Positions 19,501 to 24,545 of a stretch of DNA of 64,000 nt are shown one piece after another. Location: the NCBI GenBank assembly GCA_026184775.1, contig JANCYW010000003.1, forward strand, positions 248,001-312,000, in the 5' to 3' direction. The stretch's first letter is position 1, and each line of letters opens with the position of its first letter. The notes beneath the pieces were generated by a model. That model was not told the origin of the DNA. It did no database searches and saw only the letters and a list, made by a program, of their open reading frames with translations. The position numbers and the translations under genes were made by a program. The DNA comes from Cyanidium caldarium (Eukaryota > Rhodophyta > Bangiophyceae > Cyanidiales > Cyanidiaceae).

Positions 19501-20743
19501 GCCCGCACCATCACCAAAGCCGGCGTCAGGAGAAGCGCCCGCGCAGCGCTGGCTGGAAGGGCATCTACTGAATCGGGCGGCGGTGCCGTTGGTGTTGGTA
19601 TGGCAGCATATCGACCGCGGCCTGTTCGTGGAGGAACCGCCGCAGCGCCTCGAGCCGGGCGCTGGGGCCTCGTTTTTGGCGGCCAGCGGGACGGCGCGCG
19701 CTCGGCAACAGCGTGGCGGCGGCGGCGGCGGTGGTGGTGGTGGTGGTGGTGGCGTGAGCAATCCCGGTGGGGCGGTGGTGAGGCGGGCGCGGCGCATCCG
19801 CGGGGTGCTCATCTACGCCCCGCTGCTGCCGGGGGCGGGCGGCGATGCGTCCGTGCGCGCCGCCCTGCCCGACGATGCGGAGTCGTGGCTGGCGCTGGAA
19901 TTTCTGGTAGGACGCCGAGACGCACCGCGGGTGTCGCTGCGCGCGCCGCCGGCGCTGCCGACCACGCACAAAGTGCTGCGCACCGGATGGCATGCGGTGG
20001 TGCAATGGGAGGTGAGTGGCGGCGAGGCGATCGCCGCGACCGCGACCACAGAGGTGCGCGAGGAGGCGATCGCCGCGACCGCGACCACAGAGGTGCGCGA
20101 GGCGGAGGAGCGTGCCCCGTCACCGTCGTCCGCGGAACCGCCCACGCCCGAGCCACCGGATGCGACTGCGGCTGCTGCAGATGCTCTGCGTGTCGAACCG
20201 GAGGCGGAGGTGTGCGAGAGCGTGCTCATGGCGTCGCCGTGGCCGAAGCGCCCGCCCAAAGCACCGAAGGACGACGGGAACGACGACGGTGGTAACAGGG
20301 AGCGCGCCGGGGAATCGGCGGGCGCGCGGCCGCCATCCCATCCACGGCAGCTGTCGTCGATGGGGTATTCGCGAGCGGCCACTCTGCGCAAGAGCATGGA
20401 GACGCTGTTTGAGCACATGCCGCCGTTGGCGACGGCGGGGCCCTCGCCGAGGGCAGCGGTGACGGCCGCAACCGCCGACTCGCCGCGGCATCGCGTCAGC
20501 GCGTCGGCGGTGGAGCCGCGTTGGCACGGCGAGTTTCTGCCGCCGCTCCTGCGGAGTTACGATGAGCATTTGCGGGCGGTGGCGCCGGACGAGGAGCCGT
20601 CGTCGCCACCACCACCAACCCTGCGCACGGCGGTGTCCGACGAGCGAGCCGCCGCCAACGCGCCGGGTGGAGAATCGTTCGAGGACGCCGTGGAGGCGCT
20701 ACCCGAGGAGGAAGCATCGGTGAAGACACGATCGTTCAAGTAA
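7580..20743 (+). CDS. VPS13: VPS13 family bridge-like lipid transfer protein
   Basis: Giant rod-shaped protein, 4,387 aa, that moves phospholipids between organelle membranes at contact sites. The ATG at 7580 gives the canonical chorein N-terminus (LEGVVADVLSSFLGQYV, KITLGIWSGRLEFHNLEL, IPWKSLGW) within 95 residues; upstream in-frame ATGs add basic, unconserved sequence. Long beta-groove repeats follow. A VAB-like adaptor-binding region starts near 14280 (LAALVVRNQTGLP). An APT1/SHR-BD-type block lies near 16970-17150 (FVQLRQVGVSLV, IEAVRLDNQLY), the DUF1162/ATG2_C-like helical region at about 17.7-18.4 kb (GGLRKGLESFGYEL, GVGRGLAHAILRP), and a PH-like domain near 18.5-18.9 kb. The last 600 or so residues are low complexity, with Glu, Ala and Gly homopolymers and a 39-bp tandem duplication. 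The frame is uninterrupted and has no intron. Its stop is 31 bp from the convergent GT31 gene. Confidence 0.95.
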   Translation: MLEGVVADVLSSFLGQYVHIDRDKITLGIWSGRLEFHNLELRPESLTEPLESLGVELPWAVRAGVVGSLMVDIPWKSLGWSEPLRIVLRDVVMLVTSSAAQADDGANRSARETKRKRARLAADEVIREGKLQALAIALVRGALQVAIGDEDNATTAGAALTSASKRGRSLRTRLFARLVDNVQVEVSNVLIRYEECTAEAMRLLEQQRETPSVTHGLPAAEGADTPRASKRADHGEAFSRPDSPTPADDASTTASASPASSAEPPTDHFCVYAVSVYLAALALHPCDDNWQPTRVMPSSAGSACRIAQMQALAAFYEGTPDACMARLLLQHGAQDALHRAAWDTLRSVEQTLGAHPHQLRFLLHPLDATARIELQRETETEATAGSEPLIRTRIILSDLRLQLADDQYQQLLGATVRAVDSHHRSSGSPIRDPRERWYQAIGLLFPTFLMRCKAARQRNGPAIRRRREQRKQYVDARTRLMLQRLTAAHKALMRIAPEERQATAADAQRVADLEVELDAETVLFFRHLSDMRVERTLSATVRAHATEAEAVAKSPGAEAATSPAAGAPRERRGEPNKSVGRPEISTAAAAEPEDNWRSRFRRWLWRRPPEPEAEPEKTAAAMEPLRDTDEASLDSTSRDDSSAFVDASVSPAAAVPADESSLGTESSAPDGMPTADPEVLREMSAATAATSTVHHTEHLSGDGLPSEHSASVPSMALPTGTTVAEHEPALAPLELALLSELLGYDYPAATLLYGGAAAALPNTPRARTPRPAATTTTAESKATAPAAVEDSGRVEVHLELDWATAELRTGADDALLARLSLRRLRADFVALKAAQFQLQLTVQDCTAVGTEDGQERELLSWQERGGAATTSPPNEAGVLQVQVSRTLSALAGASVRPLSPCYLQSTQVDVHGPIVRLYEGGFIAEMVHFLRPPTYTEATIKTLRRAARQQLQYLRGKLRRALSSDAYATVLSCQVHRPQLVLLWRAAEAGSATCARRRASSDRDTSQAMPERAESSSHRSENSISALLSDSSLAEQRSWHLEVARVHIERRVDPRQTAAAPAGVPVARSLTVHLHDIESSLSDAQVLAVRELSVTLNQMHLEQATGCDGSEELLRAFAENSTPFVPLMYARLQLQDWRVDLSSDNSREVRSALVAIRRAVLAARRAFFRRAQRAVGDDDDDDDVKSTDASALPVSPAESLWLRQSLRLAHLRVSLGNGFCFVREALCGHGAPLEYWANVPSIAISAVSAIVPGTSMVSELPRCVVADVPEFRLAKNRGPETLHWSGMRLWAHAAYQTRLPSVEARVRSGLLGLSGVDARNIAQVLLGDDYGGAPAPPTAPSAASTPRAPQPGIRLRLRIDDGRLQAPSDTMGWAEARCPHGLELVFMADAQRIQWMRVAVTLQAVHFYYLREDAQGVAIEVPVATFTSPHEQRDDDEFGERCRRQTEWVRAGFASDADRVIERLPALFAQTYDGMQPVAARFAHGVDGRALVIDAGHVAATYLHVYWRHFAPAFVHYIDSFISDDVPGSDMEFRFRMHDPQVTVPHDASVSVGDEGRGAPAQLCMFARGISEYERRSVAGRHSRGLSDNGVLRLPRTQARLSDQAHCIWEPCDWELRIFSDEAAGGVLRYDLRNRSDIDSVLCEAEYVALWHTLTANIGEQCAWYAVSYDDARGQVLYDVHIAVQRVSALVLRGVDPGDQSAAIARFVFGDAHMSTQIFDTGLYTTLVTALSLRIEDTRPSAQRAACAWPLVTDNEREAEGDDGHRTPHFSLRYTLNAEEAAHAADIAMELDDLRFLPVAQAIRSISYLASPTYEASWQWEARHWRRQRRGDDGMSASPTAASRGSKAVIRCTRPLVVFPPSAVYASAEVCESLVGHGTVVLSYFWDHAARRYHYELFIEELRFTIEPLDPAVMRGDRRSGRPETAAVDLLYPCSVQMMYVDAGYADEAPQLDLRMDSFYCRASQRDVCIVVDVLRRYAARPEEMRDLERMFLQTEMERGKEEMTVDKRESERHEATASASSTTDFERQRRVQFHLRFNSVVIMLLHEHTARVRRRRVRDRRVMPLQAARRDSGMPDVDAASADSITYTPTLVLHGQTAVDGVVNASADWRLDMWADVFNDSIGAWEPLMEPYVCWTHFQMTAPGHLTVLVRSDAALNLNVAEGFWPSAGRLRAIVQEVLAGYAAADAAPMPTCQASTTDDVSGAGPEAADGTARVRRQERAVILRKMHVKRPSLAALVVRNQTGLPMVIESERIRSRKFVLSSDTCEIHLDDIVAIPDKRRPHRLWSSPSSSSAAAWAESSPADGTGPHLGAEWGHRDPRSLSRCTLHVAGFRPVHVSTSTFGIQTMALHPEAGASGGRASTAAAAATTLIWEMGVVDGVITGEARSVLTIVNGTGSALEVSYAVDLLAALGMQGAAAAAAGVAERASMAVIRERESWSPPLYAQLGSIRLRPLEAAAAEASSSPIEAYTWSDCLPDLRSLRYLTSQAARGKLLLDRPLGKAPEMTAALFSPLLTLRSSCGPSHHFHMDLVPRMSAQARISPSQKDWVELLIAAPVEVENLLPVDIVFRLLYSDHQPVCEPQRLRAGRVLPLQCVRSLHGLLLSVALCAREDTAAAAGEDGEGESAALSWSAPVRIGPSFPCHGVLTCWQEGSAMLTDLDFEGMFTPAVRSRRTVAPRVCSQRLCVYSRLWIRNRSDTELVLDVGCPPGRRPRRSSSGGIHDVGDNSSSRFMLLLPRPPEMPPDAYIPVSVDAFRVAPVSDRVGEWSAPIDPGAADGLQALSLTGRSLMMYVRPAHGRFSRSLVVTFRNVLRVVNRAAIAFELVQSVSQTEPVDGGDAEAAPEVVGAVRCLRPKQCVAIHRDMQDQPKRRVIRIRPANIEGDDADEERREASPLRPTASSSGARNDDSPWLWSCGIPLTVRGQYTVKLFSPATQRQYIARVTIERHDEGTVTVHLDDEDVARPPMRLQNWSRTRSVAFRQVGASKRFWVLRPQRGTRYAWDNPFSTRKKQLLVEVEDKRFELSVDRIGECVASLPLRGGTTAAVSDDGNHTLYVAVSLDGLTRVITFYDDTATFRRWQALAAAEASGTLDALEAQALRDDRQRGLVPVTWPRAYDAHTRAQRQLDVFVQLRQVGVSLVTAEPAELAYLFMDKLALGYITDFAGAAIEFGIEAVRLDNQLYSSVHHQVLKVRPAVVAAAGTATAPAAGSGRAPPSQRSPGAHPAVYVCVEFGPSFRGGTRNMRLAFVAVQNVAVCIDEDFLLEASPFLRWALSPVYFEDEPLTEEPAHRPERPADVRQQSFVYVEYLLLNPISVHLSFYTSSTGGASRTDAWTAPAAEETTGATTTTTAAAAPPPAASSLRSLASLLRPFKAALGTVEGVTIHFRAFSMEHTLDSVQHVRDRIQDFYYAHLRGSQLRILASTGLLGNPTHLVDTLAAGFADMLRTPAQATSRYDLLWRLNRAGFGLMSDSVRGLFQTVSAVSGSLSRGLAAASGDPNYIQKREERRRDAPPTIIGGLRKGLESFGYELRMGVTGIVREPYRGAREGHLWRGVGRGLAHAILRPANGILDLITHPAAGIGRHGTVNALESGERLRPPRAFGPDLRLRPYDVSDAQGSFLLWRLLARRQQKRSSSSGSKDTRTQALSVAEDYVRMFRVSGMAIMAAQTARPTRLHRASAGGARHGALLISTERVYGLLLPGGRADKFDKAWSLLWSNVVHVVISESDANSVWMLTQALDRRRGAQPVSVVRNRLVCDSAEQRLELFGALQATFCMVARGRTLEYEDVNAFQLHRSDDSDHHSSSEHGSSGLSLSTSMPLPTAMGESFRSSSDSGSGWLATMSTSGVDGRLAGASLKLSAIIGDDGHEDARPRTPLAGPSISAPPLHREMTAAATASVSTPGRDTDTSEEEEEEEMVGRGAAITPGDSFISTGGGTNSMEAGLSEAAAAAAAAALRAKREMPESSASASSFAGLLLSPAPSPKPASGEAPAQRWLEGHLLNRAAVPLVLVWQHIDRGLFVEEPPQRLEPGAGASFLAASGTARARQQRGGGGGGGGGGGGGVSNPGGAVVRRARRIRGVLIYAPLLPGAGGDASVRAALPDDAESWLALEFLVGRRDAPRVSLRAPPALPTTHKVLRTGWHAVVQWEVSGGEAIAATATTEVREEAIAATATTEVREAEERAPSPSSAEPPTPEPPDATAAAADALRVEPEAEVCESVLMASPWPKRPPKAPKDDGNDDGGNRERAGESAGARPPSHPRQLSSMGYSRAATLRKSMETLFEHMPPLATAGPSPRAAVTAATADSPRHRVSASAVEPRWHGEFLPPLLRSYDEHLRAVAPDEEPSSPPPPTLRTAVSDERAAANAPGGESFEDAVEALPEEEASVKTRSFK
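19297..19752. repeat. Trinucleotide runs in the VPS13 tail (poly-Glu, poly-Ala, poly-Gly)
   Basis: Three in-frame homopolymer tracts occur in the C-terminal tail: GAG/GAA for Glu near 19297-19314, GCG for Ala near 19410-19432 and GGC/GGT for Gly near 19723-19752. They lie downstream of the PH-like domain in sequence without domain character. Confidence 0.85.
20024..20101 (+). repeat. 39-bp perfect tandem duplication in VPS13
   Basis: Two identical 39-bp units (20024-20062 and 20063-20101) encode a 13-residue repeat beginning EAIAATATTEVRE. The phase keeps the VPS13 frame. Exact identity of the copies implies a recent slippage event or continuing homogenisation. Confidence 0.93.
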
Positions 20744-20774
20744 ACTCCGACGAGAGCACTGGCATTCATTCCGT

Positions 20775-21890
20775 TCAGGGCACGATGTCGCCACCGCGGT
20801 CGCGATACACACAGGCGCCGCGTGCGGCGAAGCGTCGATGCACCGCCCGCACCGCCGCACCGTCCTCCAACCGATGGAAAGCGTACGCGGCGTCGCGTTG
20901 TTGTGGGGGGAGCGAATCCGGCGGTCCGTAGTGGAAACCGTCCACATTCAGTACCGAGAGACGGAGGACGCGGTGGATGCAGTGACCGACGGTCTTGTCC
21001 TCGCCGTTGAACAGGCGACAGCGGGCGAGTTGCGGGCACAGACGTTGCAGCAGGCCGCAGCTCAGGAGGTAGCCGGCGCCGCCCATGGCGTACGAGAGCG
21101 GTTGGGACAGGGATATGTCCGGGCGGCCATCGAGCGCCTCTAATACGCCCAGGTACCGTCGAACGCTGCCTACATACAACGGTTGACGGTGATCGAGCAG
21201 CGCCAGCAACGGTGAGAGACGATGGGGCCGCCAGTAGGCGTCGTCGTCGATCTTCAACCAAAATCGGACGGAGGCGTAGTCGGACAGACGGTCACAGATA
21301 CGCGCCAGCGCCTGGAGGGTGCGGTTGGATTCGCGGCGGAAGATGCCTTCGCGTGGACGATGGCGGTGGTAAGTGTCGCGCAGGGAGGAATGCGGCGGCA
21401 GATGTGGCGGTGGGAACGACAACACCGACGCCGCTTTGTGGTAAACGGGCGGTACCTCCACCGGCGCATCGCTGGCGACGATGACCTGAGCGCCGGCGTC
21501 GAGGGCATCACCAAGCCAAGTGTCCCAGGCGGCGCGTCGTAGATCCGCGTGGCGATGCGGATTATCACAGGTGAGCGGCGACGAGCAGGTGACGAGGAGG
21601 ATGCCGAGGGAGGAGAGGTCCGGCAGAAGAGCGTCGTCCAGGCGGATACAGGGTGGAGGGGAGCGTCGAAGCAGCAGAAAGGGGGATGGAATATGGAGGG
21701 AGAGGCGGCCCGCGAGAGCGCTGCCGATGAGGAATATAAATAAGGTGATAGATCGACGAGGGATGTTCAGAACAACGCCTCGACTCGATCGTCTCCGTCG
21801 CGCTCCTTTCTTTCGGAGAGATCCGAGCTGGTCACAACTTCCCGACCATCTTCCCGGCACCTCCGTTTTCTCGCGCAGGATCACCACCAT
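20775..21890 (-). CDS. Type II membrane glycosyltransferase, GT31/fringe-like
   Basis: Predicted Golgi beta-1,3-type glycosyltransferase, 371 aa. One hydrophobic segment after a basic N-terminus (about 47-62, RRSITLFIFLIGSALAG) gives type II topology with a lumenal catalytic domain. GT31/fringe hallmarks: FWLKIDDDAYW with the metal-binding DDD (215-217), MGGAGYLLS (269-277) and GEDKTVGHCIHRVL (296-309), the last equivalent to the EDxxxG block. The family includes fringe, core-1 galactosyltransferase C1GALT1 and plant DUF604 proteins; this one is nearest in pattern to the fringe/C1GALT1 side, but donor and acceptor cannot be read from sequence. The first ATG gives a 46-residue cytosolic tail, and no later Met keeps the anchor. 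Convergent with VPS13. Confidence 0.78.
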   Translation of the reverse strand: MVVILREKTEVPGRWSGSCDQLGSLRKKGARRRRSSRGVVLNIPRRSITLFIFLIGSALAGRLSLHIPSPFLLLRRSPPPCIRLDDALLPDLSSLGILLVTCSSPLTCDNPHRHADLRRAAWDTWLGDALDAGAQVIVASDAPVEVPPVYHKAASVLSFPPPHLPPHSSLRDTYHRHRPREGIFRRESNRTLQALARICDRLSDYASVRFWLKIDDDAYWRPHRLSPLLALLDHRQPLYVGSVRRYLGVLEALDGRPDISLSQPLSYAMGGAGYLLSCGLLQRLCPQLARCRLFNGEDKTVGHCIHRVLRLSVLNVDGFHYGPPDSLPPQQRDAAYAFHRLEDGAAVRAVHRRFAARGACVYRDRGGDIVP

Positions 21891-22180
21891 GCTTCCCTTC
21901 GGCTGTTCCGCTGTCGTCGACCGAGACGGGTTGGTCCGAGTGTCGCGAAAAAAAAGAAAACCCGACCCTGCGCGCGCGCACCGATCGGGCCACCGAACAT
22001 CTCCATGGATCGCTTCTATTCACTTCCATACTCTTCTACACACTTCCATCGCGTTCATCGCTGTGACTCGGCATCGAAAGGGGCGCGCGCACCCTCCTCT
22101 CGATCCTCGTCTCGGACCTGTTTGCGCATCCAGCACCGTCGCGGAGGTGAATGCCTTCGTAGACGCCACCGACGACCCCG

Positions 22181-23158
22181 ATGGACCATGACCACCAGAG
22201 CATGTCGCTGCGAATTGGTTGGTCATTCATCGCGCCGGGTGTACTGGGCAGGCACTGGCGACCCACCGGGAAATTCACCACCACCACCACCACCACCGGG
22301 TCATTCAACGTCCGCGGCGCTCCTCCGCTCCGTCAGGTTCCCTCCCGCGCCGCGCTGCGCTGCAGCCTCGGCACGCGACAACGCCCCGAGCTGCTGCTCC
22401 CACTGCGGGTAGTAGGCATGTGGGAACTGGAACGGGAGATGGCCGGGCGGGATGTGGACTGGAGCTCGTTGGCGACGGACCGGGGGTCGGATCTCACCGA
22501 GACGGTGTTTGGAGCGGTGATCGGCGCGTTTGTACTTTTATGGATGGTGCCGACGCTCATAGCCGCCACCAACGGCACGGACGCGTCGACGTCGCAGAAC
22601 GGATTGGCAGGTTTGGCACTGCTGGCGCTGAGCGGCTGGGCGGTGGATACGTTCGGATTCAACTCCGCCCTGCAGCGAGTGGTCGTGGACAATTTCCTCA
22701 CCGATAAACGCCGCGTGGCTCTGCACGAAGCTGGACATGCGGTGGTGGCGCACCTGCTGGGCTGTCCGGTGGAGTCGTATACCATGCGGCGGGCTGGCGC
22801 GCTGCTGGGAGGGCGCAACGCGGTGCAAGTACGCATCGACCCGTTGCGCGCCGCCGCAGACGGCACCAGCGTCGACGAGAAGGTGGCGGTGGTGGCCATG
22901 GCGGGCGTGGCCGCGGAGCTGCTGCTTTACGGGGATGCCTACGGTGGTATGGAGGATGTGCGCGAGCTGCAGGCGCGCTTCCGAAAACGCCGCCCGCTGC
23001 TGGCCGGCAACCCGGACGCCTCGTTCCGGTGGGCGCTGCTGGCGGCGTTGCAGATCTGCGCTCGATATCGCAACGACGTGGAGCGGGTGGCGGATGCTAT
23101 GCAGCGTGGGGTGCAGATCGAAGAGTGTCTCGCGGGTATTCCGGCGGGCGCACCCTAA
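22181..23158 (+). CDS. Stand-alone M41-like metalloprotease, VIR3/FtsHi-like, probably plastid
   Basis: A 325-aa membrane protein with the zinc-protease motif HEAGH (182-186) in RRVALHEAGHAVVAHLLGCPVESY, the form seen in plant VIR3-type and related M41-like proteins. Two hydrophobic segments (about 107-129 and 141-156) precede the motif. There is no AAA+ ATPase domain, so it is not a classical FtsH. The basic, Ser/Thr-rich N-terminus, including a Thr run from (ACC)n at 22271-22295, resembles a plastid transit peptide; a second ATG at 22202 is also possible. A downstream MAGVAAELLLYG block corresponds to the conserved helix after the active site in M41. Likely role: plastid or thylakoid membrane protein quality control, by family analogy only. 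Confidence 0.72.
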   Translation: MDHDHQSMSLRIGWSFIAPGVLGRHWRPTGKFTTTTTTTGSFNVRGAPPLRQVPSRAALRCSLGTRQRPELLLPLRVVGMWELEREMAGRDVDWSSLATDRGSDLTETVFGAVIGAFVLLWMVPTLIAATNGTDASTSQNGLAGLALLALSGWAVDTFGFNSALQRVVVDNFLTDKRRVALHEAGHAVVAHLLGCPVESYTMRRAGALLGGRNAVQVRIDPLRAAADGTSVDEKVAVVAMAGVAAELLLYGDAYGGMEDVRELQARFRKRRPLLAGNPDASFRWALLAALQICARYRNDVERVADAMQRGVQIEECLAGIPAGAP

Positions 23159-23242
23159 CCGGCGGCATGTGTCTTCGCCCGATGTACAGCGACGGTGTCG
23201 TAAACTGCGGTGTGCAGGAGCGGCGCGTTCTCGACCCGGTGC

Positions 23243-24322
23243 TCACAACACCACGGTGGGCTGGAGAATGGGCTCGCTGACCGACTTGTGTGGCAAGACG
23301 ATACCGCCATTCACAAGCACCTCGTCGTGCACCACCACATCCTCTCCGAGCACGCTGGTGTTCTCGATGCGCACCCACGACCCGATGATGCAGCCCCAGC
23401 CGATGATCGACGAGGCGATCCAGGTGTGCGACTTGACGTGGCACCCCGGCAGCAACGTGCTCCGCTTGAGGCGCACACCGTGCTCGATCACGCAGTTCGC
23501 CCCGATGACCACATCCGGACCGATGCGGCAGCCGCTGCCGATGCGGGCCGACGGGTCCACCAGCACGTTGCCGATGAACGTCGGCCCGGTGGCCAGCTGC
23601 GCGTCGTTCTCCAATCGCATGGCCTGCAAGTGCATGCACATACCGATCAGATAATCCTTCGGCTGGCCCACATCCGCCCAGTGCCCGGTCAGTTCGTGCG
23701 CATACAGCAGACCGTCGGCGGCCAGCGCCGGGAACACCTCGCGTTCGATGCTGGTGGGGCGCATCTCGATGCGCTGCAGCACCGACGGTGACAACAGGTA
23801 CACGCCGGCGTTGGCCATGTTGCCCACCCACTCGGTCGGTTTTTCCCGAAAGGCGCTCACGCGCATGCTGGCGGCATCGTACAGCACGATGCCGAACTTG
23901 CTCGGCTCGTCCGCTTTGGTGAGCAGGATGGTGCCCATGCCGCCGTGTTTCTTGTGGGCGGCGATCATGTCCGCCAACGGGAACCGGCAGGTGACGTCGG
24001 AATTCAGCACGAAAAACGGCTCGCCGTCGTCCAGCAGCGGCTGCGCCAGCTTGAGCGGCCCGGCGGTGCCCATCGGCTCCTCCTCCCGCGAGACGGTGAT
24101 TTTGATGCCCAACTTCTTCTGCTGTTGCTGCAGAAAGTCGTCCATGACCTGAGGCCGATACCCCACTGCCAGAATGACCTCGGTGACCGACACCGCCGCC
24201 AGCGCCTCGATTTGATGCAGCACCATGGGCTTGTTGCAGAACTCCACCAGCGGTTTCGGGTAGGAGAGCGTCAGCGGGCGCAGCCGCGTGCCGTACCCGC
24301 CCACCAGGATGAGCGCTTTCAT
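23243..24322 (-). CDS. GMPP: Mannose-1-phosphate guanylyltransferase (GDP-mannose pyrophosphorylase beta)
   Basis: Makes GDP-mannose from mannose-1-phosphate and GTP in the cytosol, supplying protein glycosylation, GPI anchors, polysaccharides and possibly ascorbate. The protein is 359 aa, the usual length of Psa1/GMPPB. The N-terminus MKALILVGGYGTRLRPLT is the nucleotidyltransferase signature, followed by SYPKPLVEFCNKPM. The C-terminal half is a left-handed beta-helix with hexapeptide repeats (IGSGCRIGPDVVIGANCVIE), ending in the family-typical ILQPTVVL-type tail. The ATG at 24322 is the obvious start. It is divergent from the DBT gene across 223 bp. Well-conserved housekeeping gene with no anomaly seen. 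Confidence 0.97.
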   Translation of the reverse strand: MKALILVGGYGTRLRPLTLSYPKPLVEFCNKPMVLHQIEALAAVSVTEVILAVGYRPQVMDDFLQQQQKKLGIKITVSREEEPMGTAGPLKLAQPLLDDGEPFFVLNSDVTCRFPLADMIAAHKKHGGMGTILLTKADEPSKFGIVLYDAASMRVSAFREKPTEWVGNMANAGVYLLSPSVLQRIEMRPTSIEREVFPALAADGLLYAHELTGHWADVGQPKDYLIGMCMHLQAMRLENDAQLATGPTFIGNVLVDPSARIGSGCRIGPDVVIGANCVIEHGVRLKRSTLLPGCHVKSHTWIASSIIGWGCIIGSWVRIENTSVLGEDVVVHDEVLVNGGIVLPHKSVSEPILQPTVVL

Positions 24323-24545
24323 GTTGGAGAGAGGAAAAATCGCGGGAGAGGGATAAACAGTTGGCCTACCAAGTTACGGTCTCGTTCTCGCTGACGATCT
24401 CCCCGCCGTCATGACTCGCGGTCCGAGTAACGCCCGCGCTCCGAATCGGCGGAGGAACGGGTGAAACGACAGCGCACGCCCGCGCGCTGGCGAGCCGGGT
24501 TCGGCAGCGGCTGGCTTGGGTTTGACGAGAGCAGCGGCTGCGGCC

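Noticed and set aside
20024-20101. Prokaryote-style repeat or mobile insertion in VPS13
   Set aside because: It is a simple in-frame 39-bp tandem duplication without target-site or terminal repeats.
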